Positions 46,901 to 59,108 of a stretch of DNA of 64,000 nt are shown here, one piece after another. This stretch comes from Reticulascus tulasneorum (taxonomy: Eukaryota > Ascomycota > Sordariomycetes > Glomerellales > Reticulascaceae). Location: NCBI GenBank assembly GCA_001557505.1, contig LSAX01000012.1, positions 1,332,676 through 1,396,675 of the forward strand, in the 5' to 3' direction. Numbering within the stretch: the first letter of the stretch is position 1; every line of letters begins with the position of its first letter. The translations under genes were made by a program, and so were the position numbers. The notes beneath the pieces were generated by a model. The model did not search any database. It was not told the origin of the DNA and saw only the letters and a list, made by a program, of their open reading frames with translations.

Positions 46901-49360
46901 CCCGGAAATTGATTATTTCTACACTAAGCTAGCGACCTTATCGTTTTAGGTACTAATTTAGGCTTAATTAGGCCGCTTAGGATATTATTAATCTAATATT
47001 TTATAATATAAGAATTATATAGATTTTAACTTCTGATTATAATATATTATATTAGTAAAAATTATCTAATACTTTGTTATTTATCTTAATAAGTTTAAAT
47101 GTTAAAAAAAAAACTTTTATTTATTTTTATTTTTATTCTAAAAGTTATAATAAAATAAATTTTTGGATATTTTTAACTTAAATCTTATAATTTAAAACTT
47201 ATTTAAGCTTAAATAGATTATTATTATAGATAAATTAGCTTTTTTATATAAAGTTATATAAAAGTTCTAACAAGCTAAAGGCCATCAAACCTTAGATAAA
47301 CGCCCAGCGAAATAATCAGACTAAACTTTTAAAAATAGCAAAACTTACCCTAATAAAATTTAAGAAGTAAGTTAAAATCTTATAATATAAATAAAGGCAC
47401 CCCAGCCAACATCTAAAAATTGATAACCAGCATCTAAAAAAATACATACCAAGGCCCTATATACAACGCCCTGCCCAGGCCATCAATTTTTAGTTCTAAA
47501 CGTACCTAATTTTTAATTAATATCCTTACAAACAATATAATAAAATATAAATTAATATTATCAATTAAATAAAGCTATTTAGACTGATATAAACCTAAAA
47601 ATCTATTGATTTTATAAAAGAAATTTTAAACTATTATATTAATTAACGTTTACTTAGCTATAAGTTGTTATAACTACGTAATATCTATGTTAAACGCTTA
47701 ATAAGCTTTATCTATTAAGTTTTCAAATTAAACGTTAATATTAATGTTAATCTTATAAATAATAAAATTATTATTATCTTTAACGTCTATTATTTTAAAA
47801 GATTATTATTATTAACATTATAATTATATATCTACTTTATAAAGATCTTTTTATTATTTAAATAATTAAATCTTTCGTTTTATAATTATTCTTAATATTC
47901 TTAATATTATTATTATAATTAAGATTAACAAAAAAGGTGCTTAAAAAATATTTTAACGTTTTTCAAATTTTATAACCTTAAAGCTTAATAATAGTTAATA
48001 AATCTTTAAAGTCTTTTTTATATATATAATTAATAAGAATATTTAAAATAACCTTTTTTAACTATCTTTTTCTTTTTAAAATAGAAAGTTTAAGAAAAAT
48101 AAAAGATTTTATAATTTAAAACTCTTTTAGAATATTTACTTAATTTTATTATTAATATATATTAATATCTAATATTTTAAAAGATATATTATCTTAAAGA
48201 TAACTTTAAAGTTTATAATAATAAGATAAATTATAAATTATTAAGATATTATAAAAAAAGTAAAAATCTTTAAAAAGAATAAATTATAAAGTTTTTAACT
48301 ATTTATATTTACGTTAAAACTTTTATTATTTAGTTTGATCTTTTATAAAACTTTATAACTTAATAGATATTAACTTAAAAGCTCTTATCAATATAAAAAG
48401 TTAGATTATATTTAAAAAAGATTATTTAAAATAATAAGTAATGTATTTTTTTATATTAAAATTATTATTAAAATTATTAATTATTAATTTCCTTATAAAA
48501 GGTTTAACTTCTTCTAGAAGACGTTTATAAAGTCTTTTATTAAATAATAAAGAAAAGATTTAATATTAATATATAAAGATTTAATGATAAATGTTATTAT
48601 ATATTTATATTTATTAATATAATAATAAACTATCTTCTTTTTTTATAATATTATTTATATTCTTATTATATAAATAATAACTTTAAGAAGATATATTTTA
48701 AAATATTAAAATCTTTTTAGCTTTTTTTTAAATAAAAAGTTTTTTAATATGTTAAATAACTTATTATAAACTTTAAAAAAAAGGTATATAATTTATAATA
48801 TTAAATTTGTTTTATTTAAAAGTTTTAAATAACTTTTAAGAAAAATCCTTTTATTTTTATTATAATATTTATATTAATATATTAATAATAAAGAAGATAA
48901 AAACCTTTTTTAAATATTAAGTTATTATTAAGAACTTTTATTAAAATAAATTTATAATTTATAATAATAATTTTAAATAAAAAGATTTTAAAGATATAAA
49001 GAGTTTTAATTAAAGTTATTATTATTTATTTATAATTATCTTATGTTTTATTATTTAAGAAAATTAAAACAATTTAGAATATTTTTTAATAAAAAGTTAA
49101 ATTATAAATATTAAAAAGAAAAAAGTTAAATTTATTTATCTTATAAATATTATTAAATAACAAAATATTAAGATTTTCCTTAAAAAAGTTAAAACTATTA
49201 ATATAAATTATAAATAATTATAATAAATAATTATTTATATTATGTTCTTTATAATAAACATATATAACTTTATTTTTAAATTATTAAGAAAATTAATAAA
49301 AAAAAAATTTAAATAATAAAATTTTATATCTTAAAGAACTATTTTATTAAAGTTTATCTT
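46901..49360. other. AT-rich, RIP-like sequence without recognisable element
   Basis: This is 2.4 kb of nearly pure A+T with stops in all frames. A patch at 47275-47520 keeps many C but few G on the plus strand, as in CACCCCAGCCAACATC. That suggests mutation hit mainly one strand. No terminal repeats or domains could be found by eye. Confidence 0.5.
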
Positions 49361-49570
49361 ATTATGACGGAACAGGTTAAACGTTGCCGGCTGTTGCTAG
49401 CTATTATTAGTTATTAGGTAGAATTAGGTATAAGGTTATATAATTATTATAAAGTTTTCTTTTCTGCTTATAATAATAATTATAAGCTGTTTTCTCTTTT
49501 TATTTTTTATTTTAATATTTAGTAAAATAGTTAGCAAAATCAACAATATTATAAACTTTCTATTTAGCTT
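49361..49570 (+). repeat. possible LTR remnant
   Basis: A less mutated patch (TTATTATGACGGAACAGG ... GTTGCCGGCTGTTGCTAGC) inside the AT-rich block resembles the start of an LTR, with a TATA-like stretch about 75 bp on. There is no partner copy in the window and the end is not defined, so this is only a suggestion. Confidence 0.25.
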
Positions 49571-50128
49571 ATTATATTATATTAAAATTACCTATTTATA
49601 ATTATTAAGGATAATTATAGAATATCTTATTAAGATTAAAAATTAAGTATTATAATATAATATATATAACTAATCTAAGCTTAATAATATTATTATAAAG
49701 TCTATATCTTATTATTAATAATACTTATATACTTTTATCTAATTAGAAACTTCTTTAGCTAAAATATATTATATTATAATTAACAAGAGATAGATAAATA
49801 ACTAACCTTTTAATTATATAACTATCTAAGACCTTAATAATAAAAAAGTAAAAAAAGAAAGTAATTATAATATTTTTCATATTAATATTAATAATCTTAA
49901 GGTGTAATCAAGGTTGTGATTTTAGTTAATTAGTTTAGTTTTTAGCTTAATTAAAACTAATTTAGTTAGTCTTTAATTTGACTAAACTAACTAAAAAAAA
50001 AAGACTAACTAAAAACTAATTAAAAAGATTAAAAAGACTAAAATAATATTATTAATATATTATTAATAATAAAACTATATTAAATTTAAAAATAATTAAT
50101 AATTAATAATTATATAATAATAATTATT

Positions 50129-50605
50129 TTTAATATTATTAAAGTTTAATAAAAAATGGAATTATATAGAAACTTTTAGAATTTAATTATTAATTAAATA
50201 ATTATTGATAATATTTATTAGTTTTATATTAGTTATTTAATATTAATATTATTAAAGCTTAATAATAAGATAAAATTTTATAAAAACTTTTAGAATTTAA
50301 TTATTAATTAAGATAATATTAATAATAGTTAATAATTTTATATTAGTTATTTAATATTAATATTATTAAGGCTTAATAATAAGATAAAATTATATAAAAA
50401 CTTATAGAATTTGATTATTAATTAAGTAATTATTAATAATTTTATATTTATTTATTATTATTAAGGCTTAATAATAAGATAGAATTTTATAAAAACTTCT
50501 AGAATTTAATTATTAATTAAGTAATTATTAATAATAGTTAATAATTTTATATTAGTTATTTAATATTAATATTATTAAGGCTTAATAATAAGATGAAATT
50601 ATATA
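50129..50605. repeat. degenerate tandem repeat, about 105-118 bp unit, 4-5 copies
   Basis: The block ATTATTAAGGCTTAATAATA recurs at about 50250, 50365, 50455 and 50570. Each copy is followed by AAAACTTWTAGAATT and TAATTATTAATTAA segments. Unit length varies by internal deletions. It lies inside the hAT left end, upstream of its first coding exon. Confidence 0.8.
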
Positions 50606-50766
50606 GAATCTTTTTAAAATTTTGAAATTAAATATAAATAAAATGTTAATTTCTAACTTTTAAACTTACTTTTAAAATAACATTATAATTTATTATATTT
50701 TAAATTATAAAACTTACTTTTATATTATCTTTTAATATATATTAAAATATTTTAAAGTCTTTTAAA

Positions 50767-50967
50767 ATGGATTTTTCTTTTATAATAACTAATAGAAATT
50801 CTTCAATTTCTAGTTTTTCTAATTTAAAAATAGAAGAAGTTAATAATAATACTAATATTAATAATATTAATAATTTTAAAAATTCTAAATATAATAAAAA
50901 AAGTTATAAATTAAAGCCTGATAACTTAACAAATATTTATATATTTACAAATAACTTATTTATTTGA
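50767..50967 (+). pseudogene. hAT transposase N-terminal exon (remnant)
   Basis: A 66-codon open frame, MDFSFIITNRNSSISSFSNL..., is rich in Asn and Ser and ends NLTNIYIFTNNLFI before a TGA. The position, 0.86 kb inside the terminal repeat, and the style match the first exon at 59109 in the complete hAT copy. I see no further exon before LINE-type sequence begins. It is called a transposase start by context only. Confidence 0.5.
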
Positions 50968-53039
50968 TTTTTATTACTTATTAACCTTAATAAAGAAAGA
51001 GAAATGGTTATTTCTTATATTACATAAGTTATATTTTATATTTTATATTTTATATATTATATTTCAAGCTTTAATAGCCCTTTTTAGCTAAATAATCATA
51101 AAACTGCTAATAAAATCTAAATAAAATAACTTATAAGATCGGCAACGGCCGTATAAGGCCGTAGATATACGTATAAAATAATATACTCAACGTAGCGATA
51201 ATAATAATAAAAAAACGTTGATACTAACGGCTAACGGGGTAAACGCTATCTTGATTACGTCAAGCCGCGAGCGACTACTTAAAGCTATATATACTAACAG
51301 ATCAATCTATAATTTAAAAATGTCGAACTTAATAATAAATATTATTATTAAAGTTAAAAAGTTTCTTATTTAAGGCGATAGAGAACCTAAAATATAAACG
51401 TTCGTAAAAAAACTATTAAGACATCTTGAAGCCGTATAAGACTAACTAAGCCTTATTATTATTAGACTTACGGTTATCGAAAAGAAACTTAATATATTAA
51501 CGTCTAGAACTATAAAGCCTTCCTTAATACTGAAAACATACGCGGCCACGGTCGCTCTCAAACTAGCACGAGAAAATATATATTATAAATTAACTATCTA
51601 CATTAGGGATATATTAGTAGATATTAATATAAAAATACCTAAAGAAATAATTAAGGTTATAAACTAAGTTATAAAAGTAAGAATAGCTATTATAACCTAT
51701 AAGTTAGCTAATAAGGACTAAGAGGTGATATTTAGCTCTAAGATAATAAGAAATATATATAAAAAGAGAGATAACTAAATCTAAGCTACCTTCTATTTTA
51801 AAGTTAAAGTTTACTATATTAGATTATAGATAGTGGTAAACGGCCTTAAACGACTAACTATAGACGAAAGAACCCTCCTTACCAACCTCTAAGCTGAAAA
51901 TAAAATAGAAATCGAAGAAGTTAAGTAACCTAAGAATAATAAATACCTCTTTATAATTATAAATGATCTTATAAAAGCTTATAAACTTTATTATAAAGGT
52001 ATCATTTTAAACTTAAAATAGTTTAACTATAAACTATATAAGGTTATAATTAAAGTTAAATAATATTATAATTATTAACAATTTAGCCATATTATAGAAA
52101 CTTATAAACGATTGTTTATATATAGATATTATAAATATAAAGACTACTAAGATAAAGACTAAACTATATAAAAATCAACTTATTTTATATATAACTAAAG
52201 GAAATTACCAAAATATTTTAACTATATAGAAGATTACCTTATATAATTAAAAGATTATATTAACTAAAAGAAATAATGAACGTTTATAGATATAGCTTAG
52301 ATCGTAAAGCCTTAATAATTCGCCTTTATAGATAACTCTTAGATTAATAATCTTATACTTAATATCTATTTTATAAGATTAACGATATATATATATAAAG
52401 CTAAAAGGTTATATATAACTATATTAACTACTTAGACTATATTAGTTAAAAGTAAACCTAAAAGCTCTATTAAAGCCTTAATAAGCTTTAAAGATATTAT
52501 AATAATGATCATATTATTATAAACCTCTATAAACATATAAGAGACCGTGGTTAGCTTAGAATTAGAAATAGGGAATAACCTTGACCTTAACGAAGATATA
52601 TTACTTCATTAGATAGCCAAACCTATAAGATATAACATATTAATATATAAAACTTTATAACTTTATACTTACTAAGTTATAATATGAAAAAGATCATAGC
52701 TAACATAATAAAGATAATATATAATAAAACCTTATATAACATTATAACTATATAAAAGCTTATATAAAAAAAGAGAGCTATAGAGATATATTACCTAAGC
52801 TCTTTTAGATATTTGATAATCGAATATATAAATAAAAGAAAACCACATACGACCATCTACGTCCGTAAAACTATAAAAGAATAAATATATTATATTAAAC
52901 TAGATTAATATAATATTATTATATTATTAAATAAAGGTCTACTTACTATATATTTTATATACTTAATATATCTAAGCTTATATATATATATAAACTAAAA
53001 TATAACCCTAGACGACCTTATATAACAACTAATATTAAT

Positions 53040-53290
53040 AAGAAAAACCATATTACTAAAAGATTTCAACCTTAAAGACCTATAATAACAAACCAGCGGC
53101 CGTATATATATAAATATATATAAACTTGTTTAACTAATAGAGAGATAAGGATTATACCTCATCACACCCTTAAACACTATTACTAGATAGGCACCTAGAT
53201 ATATAGACTTAATAATCAACCTCTACTAAACAACTATAGACAACTATATAAGATAGATTAAGATAATATCTTATAGTAAATCTAACTATA
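53040..53290 (+). pseudogene. LINE endonuclease domain remnant
   Basis: The frame gives LLKDFNLKDL, two stops, QTSGR, then LIERQGLYLITPLNTITRQA and PRYIDLIINLY. This is the pattern GDFN.H...W......L...GL.L..P....TR......IDL.F of AP-type endonucleases in LINEs. Stops occur where Trp and Gln are expected. Confidence 0.72.
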
Positions 53291-54329
53291 TTAAATAAGA
53301 ATATAAGATAATAACTATGTTAATAACCTTATAAAGACAAAAGTAATTCGTTTAGCATACCTTTAACTAAGATAAGGCGGCCGTGGAAAGCTACGTATTA
53401 TTATAATTAAGAACGTTAGATATAAACGAGGAACTTAATTAATATATTATATTCTTAATAAGAGAATTAATAAAGATTATAGCTATCTACGTTTATATAA
53501 TATAAAGAAAGAATACGTTTAAGAATAATTAATAAAATATAAAGACTTATAAGGTTATCTAAGAAAAAAGAAAAATTAAGAGAATATAATATATATAGAG
53601 AACGGACAAAGCTAAACGATAGCTTAAGATTATAAAGAAACTTAAGAGATAGATAATAGCGGAAGCTAAAAGAGCTTATTAATGAAAAGCTTTATATAAA
53701 TAATCTAATAAGTTAGATAATATATAGAAAATAATAACCTAAGCTTAAAAAGATAGTTAAAGATTATATAAGCCTAACTTAATCTCGCTTTTATAAATAG
53801 ATATATATAACAGCGTATAAGCTACCACATATATAGATAAAGCTAAGGCTTTTGCTAACTAATTTTACTTTGTTATAATTATAAACCTCGAGGATATCTA
53901 TGAATAGACGTTTATAAATATAAGTTATCTTAATATAATCTTTATCGACCGTTTAGCTATAAAAGATAAAATTATCATAACATTTAAGGTTTATAAACTT
54001 TAAAATATATTTAGATTAAACAGACTTCTGAATAAGTTCTTCTTCGTATATAGAAGCTTGTTAATAATCATAATAATTAATATTATTAATATTTATTAGA
54101 AGTTAGAATATTACTTAGTAATATTTAAATAATCTATAACGGTAATTATCTTAAAGCTAAATAAAATAGAAAAAGATTATATAAATATATAAAGACTAAT
54201 TATATTATTAATTATAATAGATAAAATTATAAAAACTATATTTATATATAAGCTTATATAGATAGCTGAAAATATAAACATATTACCTCTAAAATAAATA
54301 AATAATAAGAAAAGAAGGTCTATAAAATC

Positions 54330-54720
54330 AAACCTCTAGCTCTTAACAGATTAGATTAAGACCGTTTAAAACCTTAAGTTTATGGTTATAATCTTATTTT
54401 TAGATATTAAAAATGTATTTAACATAATAATCTTATTAAAACTTATAGATAACCTATATAAACTTAGATTTATAAAGTAGTTAATTCGATTTATATTAAG
54501 TTACCTCTTAGAGAGAATAACTTAATTATTCTTTAATAACAAACTAATATAAAAGATCTTAAATAATTATAAAATACTATAAAGGTTACTAATTACTGTT
54601 TTATTATTTATATTATATATAATCTACTTATATTATAATTTACATAACCTAGATAATATCTTAGTTATAAAATTTATAAATAATATAAACCTAATTAGAC
54701 TTAAGAAGATAATAGAAGAT
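54330..54720 (+). pseudogene. LINE reverse transcriptase remnant
   Basis: The frame gives MVIILFLDIKNVFNIIILLK followed by LIDNLYKLRFIK, matching the LINE RT block LLLLDI.GAFDNV.H..LL.NL...G. Downstream, VLLFILYIIYLYYNLHNLDN corresponds to SPIL.L.Y.....L and is followed by KFINNINLI for the YADD-type box. The second catalytic Asp reads Asn. It is inactive. Confidence 0.8.
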
Positions 54721-56400
54721 ATATATAAATAACTTTAAGAAATATATAAGATATACCTAGAATAAACTAATAAATATAAAATATAATTTAACTTTAGCAA
54801 ATATCAGCTTTTATATATCAACTACAAAAGATAAGCAGAAACTATATAACTCCAACTAAGAGAATATATAATTATACTTAATAATAATATAAAAATCCTA
54901 AATATATAACTTAATAAGAAGCTTAACTAAAGATTATATACGGTGGCCTTTAAATAAAAACTAAAAATATAAAGACTAATATTTAGTAAGATCTATATAT
55001 TAACCTAAAGGCTATACCTTATATAGACGTAAGTGATTTACATAACTATCATAAAAATGTTAATAAACATCATCGTATTAATATAACATAATATTAATAA
55101 GATAAGAAAAATAGAAAAGTTTTTTTAAATTATATAAAATAAATATCTCTATATAGTTTTTAAAACCTTTAAGAAGACCTTTAATAACTAAAAAAAGATT
55201 AAAACCTTTATCTCCTTAATAAACTTCTAACTTAATATTAAGATCGTTAAGTTCTAGAAAAAGCTACATAAGAACAAGATCATAGATTAGATCTATATAA
55301 TATATAACTATATAAGATTATTTATAGTTAAGCTTAGACCTACGGTGATATAACTTATTATTAATATTATTTATAAGACCTTAATAGAAAAATATAATAT
55401 AAAAGGCTAATATAATAATATAAAGCTATAAGAAATATTATTAATAAAATAGACAGAACATATTAAATAACAGACGAATAGACGTGAACGACAGCCCACA
55501 GACTCTACAGCCTATATATAGCTACTTATAAAAGCTTTATTAAAAATATATAAATAATTATATAAAAGCGAAAGCTTAATATTAATCTAGATCTATATAA
55601 AGAAGATAAGACTTAAGGTATTTCTCTTCTTTATAAAAGTCTTAGGTATAAATATACCTAAATATATTTATAATTATAAAAGATAGATTATAAGATATAT
55701 TATACTCTTTTATAACGACCTTAAAGAATAATAAAAATAATTTACGTAAAGACTAAACAAGCATATTAATCTATATACTAACCTTAAATACCTAAAGAAG
55801 GCTAAGATTATCATAAAATAAATTATTAATATTAAGCTTTTATAGATATTTATATTTATATATAAGCTTATATAGTAATAAGATAAAGAAAGATTAAAAT
55901 ATATATAGATAAAAATATAATAATAAAAAATAAATTACTAAAATAATATAAAACCATAAACAGACGCTTAGAAAGTATATAAGTCTATATAAAACTATAT
56001 ATAAGGTATTAAATTATAAACGAGCGTATTAAAATATATAAGTTTATATAAAATTATATCTTAGATATTAAACGTTAAACTTTAAACTAAATATTAGCTT
56101 AAAACCTATTTATAAAATTTCTTATAAACTTTCGCGGCTGAAAACTTCGTTAAAACTTTATAAACCTACTTACCACCTTTAATAAGCTTAAAAGCTTTCT
56201 CTTCTAGTTTTATTTCTTTTTTTAAACCTCTTCTCTTTTATTTCCTTTTACTCTAAATATAGCTACCTAAGTTAAAAATACTACCTAAGGCTTAAGCTTA
56301 ACCTAAACGGTAAAGGTAATATTAAATATCTATAAAAGTTAGTATATAACCGCTTAAAAATATAGATAAGAATATATAACATAAAAAATATTAGCGGAAA

Positions 56401-58201
56401 TTAACTTTAAAGTATAATTAACGGTCTTAAATAATAGATTTATTATCTTACTTTAATAATTAATAATGGAAATAATATCTAATAAGTTAACGTTCACGGC
56501 CGTAGGAACTATCGGGAGACCGACCGAAAACGAGGCCGCGGAAGACAACCTAATAGCCGACTAACTAACCTAACTAGCTTTAGTTTATATATAGGTAATA
56601 TTAATATTAAACATAATATATTTAAATATAGCTATATTTAATAATAAATAAATATATAAACTATTATCATCTAGATTATAATCTTAATAGGTTATATAAG
56701 ATTATATAAATCAATATAAAATAATATAATAATAATTAAGTATTTAAGAATTATTAATAAATTAATATATAGTTATATAGGAAATTAAGTAAACTTATAA
56801 AATCATAGATAATATTTATCTTAATATAAACTTTACACCGTAAACGGCTGTTTACGGTTGTTAAGGAGAAATATTAACAAAAAACTAAGAAAAACTATAT
56901 AAGATTATATATATATATCTAAGGTATAATACCTATTTACTAAGCTTAAGTTTTTTATAGATAGCTAAACCACGGAGGTCTTATACGGATATAAGGTAGA
57001 TATATTAAAGATAATAAAAAAATAATATAATATTATTACCAAAGTAAAGATCTAATATCTAAGACGTTATAAGACTACGTAAGATTATATAAGATTTTTT
57101 AAAGATAAGATAATTATAATAGATTAATATTAATAATTAATAAATATAAAGTTATATAAAGGTATACTTATAAGGTGGTAAACGATGGTAGATATTTTTA
57201 AAATAAAAATTCTTAAGAAAAATTAGTTATATATATATAAAATTTAAGACTGTATACGGCCGCCTATAAGGTACCAGATTAGGAAACCGCGTATAAAGAA
57301 GAAGTTAGTTAATAATAATTACTGCTAGATATAGGAAAATATAAAAAGCCGATAAAAGAAATAAGTATTACTAAATAGCTTAAAAGAGAAATAACGAATA
57401 AAGACGATAAAAAGAAAAGGAAAATAAGCCTTTATGTTAACGTATAAGACTATATAAAGACAAAAGAGACTACCTTTAGAGCGACCAGCTTATAAAGGTA
57501 ATTAACCAATAAGATAAGATAAGTTTAAATACCTATATAAACCTACGTAAGGTAATATATATAATAATATCTATCTTACTTTAGGTAAGGAAAAATAGAG
57601 AATAATATATAAGGTAAACTACGGAGATTAAGGTTATTAGCTAAATAGGGGTTTTTTATCTTATACGCCTGTAAGTGATTATATAAGGCCGTATAGGGTT
57701 TTCTTCTATTTATTAAATATAGACTTCTTATATAGTTATATAAATAAGCTATAGATAGAGAAATAATAATAATAATAATAAGATTATAAGTTTTATCTTT
57801 AAATAATTTAAGGTTTACAATTTAAGGTTTATTAGGTAAATTAAGCCTTCCTTAAAAATAAAAGTTATTATCTTGTTAACCTTATATTATTTTATTAACT
57901 TACTAACTTTAACAATGTTATTATGTATAAATATTTATAAGATTAGATATTTAAGATGATTATTTATAAGTATATTAATAACTTATATTTAGATATATTA
58001 TATAATATATATTATATTAACAAATATAATATAAAGATCTTTTATATTATTATTACTAATTTAGAAGACGAGGACTAAGTATATATTAAGATGAAAATAA
58101 CTTTATAAGCTATTTTTATATAAGTCAAAGATTAATTAGTAAAACTCTTTAAGGTTAATAAGATCTTAATTAGGTAAAATAAGATATTACTTAGTTTGAA
58201 T
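56401..58201. other. AT-rich sequence with CG-retaining patches, host of the hAT insertion
   Basis: I could not name an element here. The patch 56485-56590 keeps CCG/CGG sites (GGCCGTAGGAAC, GACCGACCGAAAACGAGG). It includes a perfect 9-bp inverted repeat at 56837-56858. The segment 57.8-58.2 kb may continue at 62595-63031 beyond the hAT. Confidence 0.45.
56837..56858. repeat. inverted repeat ACCGTAAAC-GGCT-GTTTACGGT
   Basis: Perfect 9-bp arms are separated by 4 bp. All the C and G in the arms have survived in an otherwise AT-only neighbourhood. Role unknown. Confidence 0.8.
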
Positions 58202-58437
58202 CAGGGTTGTAATTTAGTCAGACTAAGTCAAGTCAAGTTAGTGATTAAAACTAAATTTAGTCTGACTAAGTCAGACTAAATTTAGTCTTAGTCTTAATCA
58301 ACTAAAATTTTGACTAAGACTAAATCAATTTAGTTAATTAAAATTTTGACTAAGACTAACTAAAATTAGTCAACTAGTTGATTAAGACTAAAATAAACTA
58401 AATTTAGTCTGACTAAAATGATTAAAGTGACTAAAGA

Positions 58438-58463
58438 ATATATATATATATATATATATATAT
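58438..58463. repeat. (TA)n microsatellite
   Basis: An uninterrupted TA run of about 26 bp lies just inside the subterminal repeats of the hAT element. Confidence 0.85.
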
Positions 58464-58800
58464 TAATTAAATAACTAAATTAATTAAATAATTAAATTAA
58501 CTAAATTAACTAAATTAACTAAATTAATTAAATAACTAAATTAACTAAATTAACTAAATTAACTAAATTAATTAAATAACTAAATTAACTAAATTAACTA
58601 AATTAACTAAATTAACTAAATTAACTAAATTAACTAAATTAACTAAATTAACTAAATTAACTAAATTAACTAAATAACTAAATAACTAAATTAATAAAAT
58701 AATTAAATAACTTAATTAACAAAATAACTAAATTAATAAAATAACTAAGTTAACTAAATAACTAAATTAAGAAAATAATTAGATTAATCAAATAATTAAA
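58464..58800. repeat. 9-bp minisatellite AAATTAACT in the hAT
   Basis: About 20 or more copies of a 9-bp unit (TTAACTAAA) occur. They are perfect in the centre (about 58570-58670) and degenerate at the edges, where ATAACTAAA and TTAATAAAA variants appear. It sits between the left terminal repeat and the transposase. Confidence 0.88.
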
Positions 58801-58847
58801 TAATTAAAATAATTATATTAAATTTTAAATTTTTTTTATCTTAATTT

Positions 58848-58968
58848 ATGATATTAATTTATAATATTGATTTATAATATTGATTTATAATACTGATTTA
58901 TAATATTAATTTATAATACTAATTTCTAATATTAATTTATAATACTAATTTCTAATATTGATTTTAAT
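58848..58968. repeat. 13-bp minisatellite ATTTATAATATTG in the hAT
   Basis: Eight to nine tandem copies of a 13-bp unit, with TTG/CTG/TTA/CTA endings and an ATTTCTAATATT variant, lie directly upstream of the transposase start. Confidence 0.86.
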
Positions 58969-59108
58969 TTTATAAATATATATATATCTTAGTTTTTTTA
59001 ACTTTAATTTTCCTTTTATTAAATGTAATAAGTTATTATTTTATAATTATCAAATATTATATAAAATATATTATTATTTAAATATTTATCTTTTAAATAT
59101 ATTTAAAA

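Larger units (their letters stand above)
49909..51060 (+). mobile_element. left end of a hAT transposon (truncated)
   Basis: It starts CAAGGTTGTGATTTTAGTTA, the same terminal repeat as the hAT elements at 58202 (CAGGGTTGTAATTTAGT) and 63032, with a G-to-A change. Subterminal GACTAA/TTAGTC words follow, then a tandem repeat array and an N-terminal coding exon. No matching right end appears before LINE-type sequence begins near 51.1 kb. The element is cut off there, either by the LINE or by deletion. Confidence 0.68.
51120..56400 (+). mobile_element. RIP-decayed non-LTR retrotransposon (Tad-like LINE)
   Basis: The domain order on plus is LINE-like. A less mutated leader (51120-51320) is followed by an ORF1-like start at 51319. 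A zinc-knuckle remnant lies near 52110-52160, where several Cys codons read Tyr. An apurinic endonuclease region follows around 53060-53280 (KDFNLKD, then a late IDLIIN segment). Reverse transcriptase is at about 54330-54720. All frames are broken by stops at Trp/Gln/Arg codons, as RIP produces. Ends are approximate because no poly-A tail or target duplication could be fixed. Remaining C and G are mostly in CG, CC or GG context. Confidence 0.78.

Noticed and set aside
58464..58800. CRISPR-like regular repeats
   Set aside because: The units are contiguous 9-mers with no spacers and the genome is eukaryotic; it is a minisatellite.
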